Shown: positions 20,619 to 29,631 of the stretch, in pieces
How positions within the stretch are numbered: position 1 is the first letter of the stretch
How the letters are laid out: each line of letters opens with the position of its first letter
IMG/VR virus record: IMGVR_UViG_3300034682_000455
Span: 1-53,142 of that record
DNA: 53,142 nt
Source: a virus
Strand: one strand, 5' to 3'
Notes under the pieces: model-generated
What the model saw: only the letters and a program-made list of their open reading frames with translations
Databases searched by the model: none
What the model was told of the DNA's origin: nothing
Position numbers and translations under genes: made by a program

Positions 20619-21370
20619 GCGCATTCCGCTACCTGGTGACCGCCGGCTGGGACGATGTGCCCCACCTGGACGAAAAGACCAAAAAGGAGCTGTGGGCCAG
20701 CTCGCCCCCGCATGAGCGCGAGGCCCGTGCCAAGGGCATCCCGACGCTGGGCAGTGGCCGCATCTTCCCCGTGGAAGAGAACAGCATCAAGGTGCCGGCG
20801 TTTGCCGTGCCGCCGCACTGGGCCCGCATCAACGGTATCGACTTCGGCTGGGACCACCCGACCGCAGCGGTGCAGCTGGCCTGGGACCGGGACAACGACT
20901 GCATCTACGTGATCCAGGCGCACCGGCTGAGCCACGCCACGCCGGTGATCCATGCCTCCACCATCAAGCCCTGGGGCGACTGGGTGCCCACGGCCTGGCC
21001 GCACGACGGGGAGCAGCACGACAAGGGCTCTGGCGAGCAGCTGGCGCTGCAGTACGCCAAGGCTGGTTTGAAGATGCTCAAGCACCGCGCCACGTTTGAA
21101 GATGGCTCCAACGGTGTGGAGGCCGGCCTGATTGACATGCTGGACCGCATGCAGACCGGGCGCTGGAAGGTGTTTGCCCACCTGGGCGACTGGTTCCAGG
21201 AGTTCAAGCTGTACCACCGCAAGGACGGCAAGGTCGTCAAGAAGCTGGACGACTTGATGAGCGCAAGCCGCTACGCCTTGATGATGAAGCGCAAGGCCAT
21301 CACCCAGCCCAAGCCGCAGCGCCCGATAACCGGTGGCTGGGCGCCGCTGGATCAAGAAATGGGGTACTGA
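20606..21370 (+). CDS. Terminase large subunit, nuclease half (frame 2)
   Basis: The 254-residue product starts at GUG 20606 with AAGGAGGAG 5 nt upstream and reads MPAVSAFRYLVTAGWDDVPH. It continues with KGIPTLGSGRIFPVEENSIK, the RNase H-like nuclease start INGIDFGWDHPTAAVQLAW, then FEDGSNGVEAGLIDMLDRMQ and the acidic KKLDDLMSASRYALMM, the usual order of the terminase nuclease domain. The first catalytic Asp is in GIDFGW. A good ribosome site suggests that the two halves can be made as separate chains. A single-base loss in an ancestral fused gene is the alternative. Confidence 0.85.
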   Translation: MPAVSAFRYLVTAGWDDVPHLDEKTKKELWASSPPHEREARAKGIPTLGSGRIFPVEENSIKVPAFAVPPHWARINGIDFGWDHPTAAVQLAWDRDNDCIYVIQAHRLSHATPVIHASTIKPWGDWVPTAWPHDGEQHDKGSGEQLALQYAKAGLKMLKHRATFEDGSNGVEAGLIDMLDRMQTGRWKVFAHLGDWFQEFKLYHRKDGKVVKKLDDLMSASRYALMMKRKAITQPKPQRPITGGWAPLDQEMGY

Positions 21371-21371
21371 A

Positions 21372-23582
21372 ATGCAAGCAACCGCTAACAACGGGGGCGT
21401 GCAGCCCCAGGGCGCCGAAGCGCCAGCCATTGATGACCGCCAGACCCTGCTGCAGAACCTGCTGGCCAAGCGCCGCGAGGCGATTGCTGGGCGTGCTGGC
21501 TCGGGCATCGAAGAGGAGTGGACCGAGGACGAGGAGCACTACCAGGGCATCGATGATGCCAACCGGGCATTCCAGTCGGCCAACATGCTGTACCGCAGCC
21601 GCAGCAAGGCGCTGCTGTCGGGCCAGCAGCAGGGCCAGCAGCCCGCGCGCTCCGTGGTGTTCCTGAACATCACACGTCCGTATGTGGATGCGGCCAGCGC
21701 CCGGGTGGCCGACATGCTGCTGCCGACGGACGACCGCGCCTGGGAGATCAAGTCCACGCCGATTCCGACGCTCAGCCAGCTGCAGCTGACCAAACTGGCC
21801 GAGGCGATGCGAATGCCCAGCACGGATGATGTGCAGGATGCGATGGAGCAGCAGGCCAAGCTGGCCCAGGAGGCGGCTGCCAAGATGCAAAAGGCCATCG
21901 AGGATCCGCTGGTGGAGTCCAACTGGCACGGCGAGGTGCGTCAGGTGATCGAAGACTCTGCGCGCTGCGGCTCTGGCGTGCTCAAAGGCCCGTTCCCCGT
22001 GGTGCGGACGGTGCGCTTGACGCGCCAGGACCCGGTGACCCAGCTCAAGACACAGCACAAGGTGGACGAAATCAAGCCTGGCAGCAAGCGCATCGACTTC
22101 TGGAACCTGTTCCCGGATCCAGCCTGCGGCGAGAACATCCATACCGGCAGCTTCATTTTTGAGCGCGAGTACATCGGCAAGCGCCAGATCCTGGAATTGC
22201 TCAAGGATGCGAGCTATGACCGTGCGGAGTTGCTGGCCGTGCTGCGCGAGGGCCCGGCAAAGACCCGGGAGGGCACGGAGTCGGTCTACCGCCATGGCGA
22301 CGACGAGTTTGAAATGTGGATCTTCCACGGGCACTGCATGCGTCAGCAGCTGCAGGCCATGGGGGTGGAGCTGGACCACGACGCCGAGGAGCAATTGCCG
22401 GCCATGGCGGTGATGATCAACGACCGCCTGGTCAAGGCCGTGCTCAGTCCCTTGGAAAGCGGCGAGTTTCCCTATGACGTGCTGGCCTGGCAGCGCCGCC
22501 CAGGTATGCCCTGGGGGATTGGCATCAGCCGCCAGATCCGTACCGTGCAGCGCATGATCAATGCCAACACACGCGCCATGATGGACAACAGCGGTCTGTC
22601 TGCCGCACCGCAGATCGTGATCGGCAACGGTATCACGCCAGTGGATGGCGTCTTCTCGATCCGTCCCGGCAAGCTCTGGCGCGCGGAAGCTGGCAGCGAT
22701 GTGCAGGACGTGACCAAAGCCTTTGCCAGCTTTTCGGTGACCAGCGTGCAAAACGAGCTGATGAACATCATCCAGTTCGCCCAGAAGATGGCCGAGGACA
22801 CCACGGGCATGCCGGCGATGCTGCAGGGCATCCGTGGCGATGCTCCGCAGACCCTGGGCGGCATGCAGATGCAGAACAACAATGCCACCAGCGTGCTGCG
22901 CCGACTGGCCAAGCGCTTTGACGACTACATGACGCGACCGCACATCCAGCGCTATTTCGACTGGATGATGAGCTACAGCGACGACGACAGCATCAAGGGG
23001 GACTTCGAAATCGAAGTCCGCGCATCTTCAGCCCTGGTGGAGCGGGACGCCCAGCAGCAGTTCCTGATGTCGCTGCTGCAGGCTTCGGCCAACCCGGTGT
23101 ATGAGCTGGATCCGGCCAAGCTCGCGGCCGAGCTGTGCCGTGGTCAGCGCCTGGACCCGAAGAACTTCCAGCTGACAGAGGAGCAGAAGGCCCAGCGGGC
23201 ACAGCAGGGGCAAGACCCCACCATGCAGGCCAGGGCCAAGCTGTTCGGTGCGCAGGCAGAGAAGGCCCTGGCAGACGCCGAGCGTTTGCAGGCCCTGACC
23301 GTGGGCGCCCGGGTGGAGGCCCAGTACAGCGGGGTGCAAACTGCCCAGGTGATTGAGCAAATACCCGGCACCGCCACCACGGCCGATGCGCTGCTGCGTT
23401 CTGCCGGCGCCAAGGACATGGATGCCGCGCCCATCGTGCCCCAGGCCAGTGGAGCAGGGGAGGTGCCGGACATTGATATGCCCACGAACACCAACCCGCT
23501 GACGCCGGCCAATCCAGAAAGCCCCGCCGTAGGGATGCAGGCCGGCATCGAGACGCAGGCGAACGACGGCGTACGGACCTGA
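21372..23582 (+). CDS. Portal protein
   Basis: The 736-residue protein is of the size of podovirus portals of the P22/N4 kind. It has EEWTEDEEHYQGIDDANRAF, RSVVFLNITRPYVDAASARV near the front, KRIDFWNLFPDPACGENIHT in the middle, then PYDVLAWQRRPGMPWGIGIS with RQIRTVQRMINANTRAMMDN, all typical of portal proteins. The C-terminal 130 residues are helical and variable. It forms the ring through which DNA enters and leaves the head. The start AUG 21372 lies one base after the terminase stop. A strong terminator follows the gene. Confidence 0.88.
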   Translation: MQATANNGGVQPQGAEAPAIDDRQTLLQNLLAKRREAIAGRAGSGIEEEWTEDEEHYQGIDDANRAFQSANMLYRSRSKALLSGQQQGQQPARSVVFLNITRPYVDAASARVADMLLPTDDRAWEIKSTPIPTLSQLQLTKLAEAMRMPSTDDVQDAMEQQAKLAQEAAAKMQKAIEDPLVESNWHGEVRQVIEDSARCGSGVLKGPFPVVRTVRLTRQDPVTQLKTQHKVDEIKPGSKRIDFWNLFPDPACGENIHTGSFIFEREYIGKRQILELLKDASYDRAELLAVLREGPAKTREGTESVYRHGDDEFEMWIFHGHCMRQQLQAMGVELDHDAEEQLPAMAVMINDRLVKAVLSPLESGEFPYDVLAWQRRPGMPWGIGISRQIRTVQRMINANTRAMMDNSGLSAAPQIVIGNGITPVDGVFSIRPGKLWRAEAGSDVQDVTKAFASFSVTSVQNELMNIIQFAQKMAEDTTGMPAMLQGIRGDAPQTLGGMQMQNNNATSVLRRLAKRFDDYMTRPHIQRYFDWMMSYSDDDSIKGDFEIEVRASSALVERDAQQQFLMSLLQASANPVYELDPAKLAAELCRGQRLDPKNFQLTEEQKAQRAQQGQDPTMQARAKLFGAQAEKALADAERLQALTVGARVEAQYSGVQTAQVIEQIPGTATTADALLRSAGAKDMDAAPIVPQASGAGEVPDIDMPTNTNPLTPANPESPAVGMQAGIETQANDGVRT

Positions 23583-23601
23583 TCGACTCACCCCACCTTC
23601 C

Positions 23602-23639
23602 AGCCCTCCTGGTGCACAGCCTGGAGGGCTTGTTTTATT
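23602..23639 (+). terminator. Terminator after the portal gene
   Basis: AGCCCTCC (23602-23609) pairs with GGAGGGCT (23623-23630), followed by TGTTTTATT. Motif copy 2 comes 16 nt later, so the next block needs a new start or antitermination. Confidence 0.75.
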
Positions 23640-23654
23640 GGGGAGCGCGGCACG

Positions 23655-23672
23655 CCCCCGGCTAGGGATTCG
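23655..23672 (+). promoter_or_regulatory. Late-block motif, copy 2
   Basis: CCCCCGGCTAGGGATTCG, ending 33 nt before the start codon at 23705 and directly after the portal terminator. Confidence 0.65.
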
Positions 23673-23704
23673 TCTTTGTGGCGCCAAGCCAGAAACTGCC
23701 AGCC

Positions 23705-23920
23705 ATGACGAATTCGGCCATCGACTTCCACTCGCCAACCTGGCGTGCCATCGCGGACAAGGCGCAAGCACAGCTGGACACGTTGCGGGTGAAGAACGAC
23801 AGCCCAGCGCTGGATGCGATCCGCACGGCAGAAACCCGTGGCCGCATCGCAGCGTGGAAAGAGTTACTGGCGATGGCAGATGACAAGCCAGCCCCAGTGC
23901 AGGAGACCCCCGCCTATTGA
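23705..23920 (+). CDS. Small head-region protein (71 residues)
   Basis: The protein starts MTNSAIDFHSPTWRAIADKA and continues QAQLDTLRVKNDSPALDAIR with TAETRGRIAAWKELLAMADD, a helical protein. Small proteins of this shape (SPTW...L...ND...D...TA..RGRI...KELL) occur in front of scaffold and capsid genes in phages. A GUG at 23678 is a possible earlier start, but homologous-looking sequence begins at 23705. It is the first gene after motif 2. Confidence 0.6.
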   Translation: MTNSAIDFHSPTWRAIADKAQAQLDTLRVKNDSPALDAIRTAETRGRIAAWKELLAMADDKPAPVQETPAY

Positions 23921-23956
23921 GGCCGAGGTCGTTGAAACCACAGGAGTGCATGACGC

Positions 23957-24883
23957 ATGAACGTAGAAGACCAGCAAGCAGAGCGCGCAGCGTTCGAACA
24001 GGGATTTGCACAAGCTTCCGGGCAGCCCGCACCAGCCCCCGCCGCGCCTGCGGCCGAGGCGCAAGCGACCTCCCAGACTGAGCAAGCTCCTGCCGCGCAA
24101 ACCACTGAGCAGCCCGGTGAAGCGCCAGGCGCTGCCAGCACCACGGCGGAGGGTGCAGCGGCACCCCCTGCAGACGCTGGCCCAGCCGAAGGTGAAGACC
24201 CGGTGGTGTTCGGTGGCTACAAACGCAGCGAGCTTGAACGCTTGGTGGAGCAGGCCGGCAAGGTGACCGATCTGGCACAACAGCTGCGCAAGGCCCAGGG
24301 AAAGATTGGCGAACTCAACAGCAAGCTGCAAACCCAGGCCCCGGCGCAAACGACAGCACCGACGCAACAGAAGGTTGCGCCCGAGCTGCCGCCAGAGCTG
24401 GTGCAGTTCGAGCAGGACTTCCCGGAGTTTGCGACCTACGCCAAAGCGGTGATCGCCGCCCAGCAGCAGCCCACACCGGCAGCCCCGCCCGCCTCAGTGC
24501 AGCAGACCGTGGCCACGGTTGCAGCACCGGCGTCCGCCGAGCTAGACCCTGTGGCGATTGAGCTGGCCGTCATGGATCGCATGCACACAGGGTGGCGTGA
24601 GAAGGTGCAGGGGCCGGAGTTCAACTCCTGGCTGGCAGCCCAGACCGAGGCGGTACAGACCGCGTTCGGCGAGGCAGACACCGCCGATGCGCTGGCGGCC
24701 GTCATTGGTCAGTTCGATCAGTGGTCGAGCGCCAAGCAGGCCCAGGCCCAAAAGCAGCAAAAGGGCCAGCAGCGCCTGGCAGCCGCGGTGACGCCGCAAG
24801 GCAACGCGCCCAAGCCCCAAGCCACGCCTACCGAAACTGACGATTTTCATGCTGGCTTCCAGTCAGTGATGGGCCGACGCTAG
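23957..24883 (+). CDS. Probable capsid scaffolding protein
   Basis: The 308-residue protein is rich in Ala, Pro and Gln. It starts MNVEDQQAERAAFEQGFAQA, has a central coiled-coil part (KRSELERLVEQAGKVTDLAQ, LRKAQGKIGELNSKLQTQAP) and ends TDDFHAGFQSVMGRR. The composition, helical middle and position directly before the major capsid gene are those of scaffolding proteins in N4-gp56-type heads. The Pro/Ala-rich segments (about 22-70) are low complexity. It should guide procapsid assembly and be absent from mature heads. No sequence motif proves it. Confidence 0.75.
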   Translation: MNVEDQQAERAAFEQGFAQASGQPAPAPAAPAAEAQATSQTEQAPAAQTTEQPGEAPGAASTTAEGAAAPPADAGPAEGEDPVVFGGYKRSELERLVEQAGKVTDLAQQLRKAQGKIGELNSKLQTQAPAQTTAPTQQKVAPELPPELVQFEQDFPEFATYAKAVIAAQQQPTPAAPPASVQQTVATVAAPASAELDPVAIELAVMDRMHTGWREKVQGPEFNSWLAAQTEAVQTAFGEADTADALAAVIGQFDQWSSAKQAQAQKQQKGQQRLAAAVTPQGNAPKPQATPTETDDFHAGFQSVMGRR

Positions 24884-24899
24884 GCCCGAGGAGAAAACC

Positions 24900-25934
24900 A
24901 TGACTCAATTCGCTTCCGGCGCCCCGGCGCCACGCATCGGCAAGATCAAGGGCGAGATCCTCGCCCACGCGATTGCCACCGAAGTGCTGGGCATTTGCGG
25001 CCAGCAGCGCCCCCTGCCCAAGAACCAGGGCAAGACCGTGATCTTTCGCCGCTACCTGCCCTACGGTGCGACGAACACCAACTGGGACACGCGCAACCGT
25101 CCGGCGGTCGACGCCGCCGCGCACGAGCTGGTCGAGGGTGTCACGCCCACGGCCGACAGCCTCACGCCTCAGGACATCACGGCGGTGATCAAGCAGTACG
25201 GCTGCCTGTACCAGTTGACCGACCAGGTGGCCGACACCTATGAAGACGACGTGCCTGCGGAAATGAAGAAGCAGTGCGGCGAGCGTGTGGGCCTGCTGCG
25301 CGAGATGATCCGCTACGGTGGCATCAAGGCCTGCACGAATGTGTTCTTCGCTGGTGGTTCTAGCCGTGCCACGGTGGCCAGCAAGATCACGCTGAACCTG
25401 CTGCGCAAGATCAGCCGCAATCTGCAGGCCAACCATGCCAAGCGCATCACCGGCATCCTGGCGCCATCGGCCGACATTGCCACCCAGCCGGTGGAAGCGT
25501 CGTACCTGGTGTTTGTGCACACCGACGCCGAAGCCGATGTGCGTGATCTGGCTAACTTCGTGCACGTCAGCGAGTACGGCAGCCGCAAGCCGGTGCATGC
25601 CCAGGAGCTGGGTTCTTGCGAGAACTTCCGCTTCGTGACCTCGCCCGAGCTGGCGCCGTACCTGGCCGCCGGCGCCGATGTGGCCGCAACGGGCCTGATG
25701 GGCACCGGCAAGGTGGACGTGTACCCGTTCATCGTGGCCGGCGAGGACGCCTGGGGGCAGCTGGCGCTGCGCGGTGTGGACGCGATCGATCCGACCTACA
25801 TCCCCGTGGGCCAGAAGGACAAGTCCGACCCCCTGGGCCAGCGCGGCTACGTGGGCGCCAAGTTCTACATGAACATGACCCTGCTGAACGAGGGCTGGAT
25901 GGCCATCGCTGAGGCCGGCGTCTCCTCCCTGTAA
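24900..25934 (+). CDS. Major capsid protein, N4-gp56-like
   Basis: The 344-residue protein has the features of the N4-gp56 family of major capsid proteins: an early RIGKIKGEILAHAIATEVLG, VIFRRYLPYGATNTNW, then VKYDVTADQ-like QDITAVIKQYGCLYQLTDQV. The family end is KFYMNMTLLNEGWMAIAEAG. An FRFVTSPELAPYLAAGADVA part, which starts the insertion of the A domain, is also typical. It forms the head shell. GAGGAGAAAACC precedes AUG 24900, a strong ribosome site that suits a highly made protein. Confidence 0.88.
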   Translation: MTQFASGAPAPRIGKIKGEILAHAIATEVLGICGQQRPLPKNQGKTVIFRRYLPYGATNTNWDTRNRPAVDAAAHELVEGVTPTADSLTPQDITAVIKQYGCLYQLTDQVADTYEDDVPAEMKKQCGERVGLLREMIRYGGIKACTNVFFAGGSSRATVASKITLNLLRKISRNLQANHAKRITGILAPSADIATQPVEASYLVFVHTDAEADVRDLANFVHVSEYGSRKPVHAQELGSCENFRFVTSPELAPYLAAGADVAATGLMGTGKVDVYPFIVAGEDAWGQLALRGVDAIDPTYIPVGQKDKSDPLGQRGYVGAKFYMNMTLLNEGWMAIAEAGVSSL

Positions 25935-26006
25935 CCCAAGTCCCAGCGCACCCCAGGCGGGTGTGCTGGGCAGCCTTTCACCCCAATACCTCACAGGACG
26001 ACCAAC

Positions 26007-26477
26007 ATGCCTCCTCGCACACCCCGCACCAACACCCAGATCGATGCCGGCGCCGAATACCTGGGCCAAGAGCAACAAGGCGCCATTGGCGAAATCCGCA
26101 CGACCGCCGGCGTCGACGTGGTGGACAAGCCCCTGCCCAAGGGCGCGCTGGAGCTGGAGGCTTTCATGAACGAGCCCGTGACCATCCTGGTCAACCCAGC
26201 GACCGATCCCGACGAGCCGCGCCTGGTGCAGGTGGGCGTGAACGGCGTCAACCAGTTCCTGCCGCGTGGTGAGCAGATCACGGTCAAGCGCAAGTATGTG
26301 GAAGTCCTGGCCCGCGCCAAGCGCACCAACTTCTCGCAGACCCTGGATGAACGCCTGGGCGAGGGCATGAACCACCTGAAGGCCATGCACCTGCTTCGCT
26401 TCCCGTTTTCGGTGATCGAGGACCGAAACCCCAACGGTGGCCCCTGGCTGCGCGGCGTCTTGGCCGAAGCCCGATAA
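26007..26477 (+). CDS. Head-associated protein (156 residues)
   Basis: The protein starts MPPRTPRTNTQIDAGAEYLG and has LELEAFMNEPVTILVNPATD, then VQVGVNGVNQFLPRGEQITV with KRKYVEVLARAKRTNF. The beta-strand pattern with an EPVTIxVN start and RGEQITVKRxYVEVL is found in phage proteins next to the capsid gene. It may be a decoration or adaptor protein. It follows the capsid gene after 72 nt that hold a weak dyad (CACCC / GGGTG with flanks at 25945-25972). Function is not established. Confidence 0.65.
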   Translation: MPPRTPRTNTQIDAGAEYLGQEQQGAIGEIRTTAGVDVVDKPLPKGALELEAFMNEPVTILVNPATDPDEPRLVQVGVNGVNQFLPRGEQITVKRKYVEVLARAKRTNFSQTLDERLGEGMNHLKAMHLLRFPFSVIEDRNPNGGPWLRGVLAEAR

Positions 26478-26494
26478 GCTGAAAGCTGGCTGCG

Positions 26495-27145
26495 ATGAAG
26501 CTCAAAGACCTGATCGCGCTGTACCGGGCGCAGTCGTGCGACAACGCGGATCCTCCGCTGTGCAGTCCCGAGCTGCTGACCCTGTATGCCAACGAGGCCC
26601 AGGCGGAAGCCTGCAGGCGCAGCCACCTGTTGCTGGATTCAGAAGGCAGCATGTGCCGCCTGCAGGTGACGGCTGGCCAGCGCAGCGTTCCTTTGGCGCC
26701 CGGTGTGCTGATGATCCGGCGTGCATTTCTGGGCCTGCAGCCGCTGGAGAGCACATCCGCAGACTGGATGGATGGCACGTTTCCGGGCTGGCAAGCGCAG
26801 GTGCGTGTCGGTACACCGCTGTATTTGGTCAGTGGCCTGGACAGCGCCAAGTTGCACCTGTACCCACTGCCGCAGCAGGACGGCACCATCGAGCTGACAG
26901 TGAGCCGCCTACCGGCATTGCTTGAAGGTGAAGACAGCGTTCCCGAGATTCGGGAGGAGCTTCACCCAGCGCTGGTCGACTGGATGCTGTACCGCGTCTA
27001 CAGCAGCCAGGACACGGACCTGTACAACGACGCCAAGGCAGCGATTGCACTCAGGCGCTTTGAAGCCGAGTTCGGCCGCAAGACGAGTGGGCGCAACGAG
27101 CAGTGGCAGCGGGTGGCACAGGCGATGCCCGGTCCAATTGTGTGA
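26495..27145 (+). CDS. Head-tail adaptor protein
   Basis: The 216-residue protein starts MKLKDLIALYRAQSCDNADP and has LYANEAQAEACRRSHLLLDS, MCRLQVTAGQRSVPLAPGVL, then LHLYPLPQQDGTIELTVSRL and EIREELHPALVDWMLYRVYS. This order (helices, a beta sandwich, and IxxxxHxALVDWxLYRAY) matches phage adaptor proteins placed between portal and tail. It should bridge the portal ring and tail. Its stop codon TGA is the beginning of motif copy 3. Confidence 0.75.
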   Translation: MKLKDLIALYRAQSCDNADPPLCSPELLTLYANEAQAEACRRSHLLLDSEGSMCRLQVTAGQRSVPLAPGVLMIRRAFLGLQPLESTSADWMDGTFPGWQAQVRVGTPLYLVSGLDSAKLHLYPLPQQDGTIELTVSRLPALLEGEDSVPEIREELHPALVDWMLYRVYSSQDTDLYNDAKAAIALRRFEAEFGRKTSGRNEQWQRVAQAMPGPIV

Positions 27146-27161
27146 CCCCGGCTAAGGTTCG
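27145..27161 (+). promoter_or_regulatory. Late-block motif, copy 3
   Basis: ACCCCGGCTAAGGTTCG, starting in the stop codon of the adaptor gene. A terminator hairpin lies downstream, before the next start codon. Confidence 0.65.
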
Positions 27162-27188
27162 CGGATAGGTGGACGTTCCAATGAAATC

Positions 27189-27213
27189 AAGGCTCCCGAT
27201 GTGGAGCCTTTTT
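27189..27213 (+). terminator. Terminator between motif 3 and the 91-residue gene
   Basis: AAGGCTCC (27189-27196) and GGAGCCTT (27203-27210) form an 8-bp stem with a 6-nt loop and a TTTTT tail. It lies after the motif and before the gene it would serve. Confidence 0.75.
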
Positions 27214-27230
27214 CATTTACAGGAGCAAGC

Positions 27231-27506
27231 ATGACCAGCACCGCCAAAGCGACCAGCAAGACCAAGACCAGCGCACCTGCCAAGACTGGCCGGCAAACCA
27301 GCGTCGCACCAGCAGCAAAAGCCCAGGAAACCTCGCAGGCCCAGCAGCAGGCCGCTGAAGCACCAACCAGTCGCAAGTTCGAAAGCTCTGACGCGCTGGC
27401 GCATTACATCCAGCACAACCCTGAATTCGGCACGCGACCTTTGGATGAGCAGAACGAACTGCGTACCCAGCTGGTGCAGGCCAAGCGTGTCGAAGCGGTT
27501 GGCTAG
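27231..27506 (+). CDS. Small Ala/Thr/Lys-rich virion protein (91 residues)
   Basis: The protein starts MTSTAKATSKTKTSAPAKTG and its first 50 residues are low complexity (Ala, Thr, Lys, Gln). The last 40 residues form a compact part (SRKFESSDALAHYIQHNPEF, LDEQNELRTQLVQAKRVEAV). CAGGAGCAAGC precedes AUG 27231. It is the only gene in its block and is followed by the SulP cargo on the other strand. Function is unknown; a position between adaptor and internal virion proteins suggests a structural role. Confidence 0.6.
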   Translation: MTSTAKATSKTKTSAPAKTGRQTSVAPAAKAQETSQAQQQAAEAPTSRKFESSDALAHYIQHNPEFGTRPLDEQNELRTQLVQAKRVEAVG

Positions 27507-27712
27507 GGGAACTGGCCTGGTGGGAGCAAGCGCTTGATCCTCACGGAAGGGGATTTACTGGCTGACCTCAGCGGGACACACAGGCCGGACAATCACATCG
27601 ATTAAGCTGGGCGACGGGTCCGGCGGACCGGAAAACTATGCTGTGAGCGGCTGCTCTCGGCCAGAAGCTGACCTTGAGCCACAACTTAAGTAGTCCGCTC
27701 TAGGCTCGTAAC

Positions 27713-29194
27713 TTAATGAAGTTTTACGTAGCTAGTGCTTTCACTTTTTGGATAAACGGCGAACTGTTCGACCAACTTGGCACTTCTTGCATCTAGCCCT
27801 CGCACTTCGACCTTTGTTCCGCCGCGTCGTAGTTTGAACACTACCCGGTCAAGTGCCTCAACTGAGGTCAAATCCCAAAACTGAGTCTGGCTCACATCAA
27901 TACAGATGCGCTCCACCTGTTCAAGGTAGTCAAACCTAGCAATAAAGCTTTCAGAAGAGGCAAAAAATACTTGCCCAGAAACAAAATAGGTACGTTGTTT
28001 ACCGTCTGGGCTGAGGCTTGAGGTGACATCCAAAATACGGCGCACCTTGTGTGCAAAGAACACACCAGACAGAAGAACGCCAGTCAGCACTCCCTTGGCC
28101 AAGTCATGGGTTGCAACAGTCACAACGACGGTAGCGAGCATCACAACGCTGGATGTTTTGGGGTGGGCAACCAAGTCCTTGATAGAGCGCCAGTTGAAGG
28201 TGCCAATCGACACCATGATCATCACGGCGACCAAGGCGGCCATGGGAATCTGCTTCACCAAATCGCCAAGAAACACAACCAATATCAGCAACACTACACC
28301 TGCGGTCAGCGTAGACAAACGCCCACGCCCCCCAGACTTCACGTTAATGACCGACTGACCAATCATGGCGCATCCGGCCATACCACCCACAAAACCTGTA
28401 GCAACGTTGGCGATACCTTGGCCGACGCATTCACGGTCTTTGTTACTCGTAGTGTCTGTCATGTCATCCACGATGGTGGCCGTCATGAGCGATTCCAGCA
28501 GGCCCACGACACACAGGGTGGCGGAATACGGCAGGATGATTTGGAGCGTCTCCCAAGTGAAGGGGACATTGGGAATGAAGAAGCTCGGCAGGCTATCAGG
28601 GAGTGCGCCCATATCGCCAACCGTGCGAATGTCTAGACCGAGAACCACATAAGCGATGCTTAAAACAATGATGGCAACCAAAGGCGAAGGAACGGCTTTG
28701 GTGATGTAGGGCAAGCCATAAATGATGGCAAGCCCTGCAGCCGTCATCGCATAGACATGCCAAGTGACATTGGTCAGCTCCGGCAGTTGAGCCATAAAAA
28801 TCAATATGGCCAATGCATTCACAAAGCCCGTCACCACGGAACGAGAGACAAACTGCATGAGCTGGCCCAAGCGTAAGAAGCCTGCCAGCATTTGGAGCAC
28901 ACCAGCAAGAATGGTGGCAGCTAGCAAATAGTCCAGTCCATGCTCTTTTACCAGCGTCACCATCACTAAGGCCATAGCGCCGGTAGCGGCTGAAATCATG
29001 CCAGGCCGCCCGCCAACAAAAGCAATAAGTGTGGCAATCGCAAAGGAGGCATACAGACCCACCTTGGGGTCAACGCCAGCAATGATGGAAAAAGCAATGG
29101 CCTCCGGAATAAGTGCCAAGGCAACAACGACGCCCGCCAGCAAATCGCCACGGACATTAGAGAACCATACGGTTCTGATTTTTTCAATAGACAT
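27713..29194 (-). CDS. SulP-family anion (sulfate-type) transporter with STAS domain
   Basis: The 493-residue membrane protein has the SulP core in about residues 1-380: [40 protein letters not shown] with [19 protein letters not shown], and [20 protein letters not shown]. These are the SulP signature segments, with 10 or more membrane helices. A STAS domain is at the C-terminus (about 400-490: [20 protein letters not shown]). SulP proteins carry sulfate, bicarbonate or other anions; the substrate cannot be read from sequence. GAGGGTGG precedes AUG 29194. The gene runs against the late operon, is more A/T-rich than its neighbours and is unrelated to virions, so it is cargo from a bacterial chromosome. 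Confidence 0.93.
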   Translation of the reverse strand: MSIEKIRTVWFSNVRGDLLAGVVVALALIPEAIAFSIIAGVDPKVGLYASFAIATLIAFVGGRPGMISAATGAMALVMVTLVKEHGLDYLLAATILAGVLQMLAGFLRLGQLMQFVSRSVVTGFVNALAILIFMAQLPELTNVTWHVYAMTAAGLAIIYGLPYITKAVPSPLVAIIVLSIAYVVLGLDIRTVGDMGALPDSLPSFFIPNVPFTWETLQIILPYSATLCVVGLLESLMTATIVDDMTDTTSNKDRECVGQGIANVATGFVGGMAGCAMIGQSVINVKSGGRGRLSTLTAGVVLLILVVFLGDLVKQIPMAALVAVMIMVSIGTFNWRSIKDLVAHPKTSSVVMLATVVVTVATHDLAKGVLTGVLLSGVFFAHKVRRILDVTSSLSPDGKQRTYFVSGQVFFASSESFIARFDYLEQVERICIDVSQTQFWDLTSVEALDRVVFKLRRGGTKVEVRGLDARSAKLVEQFAVYPKSESTSYVKLH

Positions 29195-29559
29195 AGGTAT
29201 ACCACCCTCAGCATAGAGGGGCAGAACGCACCAAAGCAACCTGCATGAAGGGCAGGAGTAGGCGCAATGAAAACGCGAGCAAGCCTATAGCTCTAGCTAC
29301 AGGCAAGACGAACAGGTGGGGCAAGAAGTAAAGCGTTCTTGCTGCGCTGGTGCCCAGATTAGGGCGGAGTGACGGAGCGGAAGCGTCCGCGAGGCAGGGC
29401 TGCGCCCCGGTAATCAACCGGTTGTTGCGTGAAGTGAGCAAGAGCAGCCATCGCAAGAATTTTAACTAGAAAAAACACATCCACACGATGAGCTTTAAGG
29501 ACTCCAAAGGGTCGATTCCTGTCGGTCAAATAGCTAGAGTTTGCTGAAGCCTGGGCAAG
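29195..29559. other. Gene-free flank between the SulP gene and motif 4
   Basis: I see no credible gene here. There are scattered dyads (CGGA / TCCG around 29372-29390 and ACCGGT at 29418-29423), A/T-rich stretches and no clear transposon ends. It is probably chromosomal DNA that came with the SulP gene, including its promoter. No direct or inverted repeat was found that marks the insertion. Confidence 0.4.
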
Positions 29560-29575
29560 CCCCCGCTAAGGCTTG
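29560..29575 (+). promoter_or_regulatory. Late-block motif, copy 4
   Basis: CCCCCGCTAAGGCTTG, a divergent copy lacking one G of the core, 56 nt before the start codon at 29632. It lies inside a dyad AAGCCT / AGGCTT. Confidence 0.45.
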
Positions 29576-29631
29576 GGCTCGTGGTTGCTGTTGCGCGAGA
29601 CTGCACCTCAAGCAACCAATGAGGTACCCCC

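Noticed and set aside
20590-20620. Programmed -1 frameshift in the large terminase
   Set aside because: No slippery heptamer is visible, while a GUG start with a strong ribosome site explains the second frame better.
29195-29559. Insertion-sequence ends around the SulP gene
   Set aside because: No transposase, no terminal inverted repeats and no target duplication could be seen on either side.
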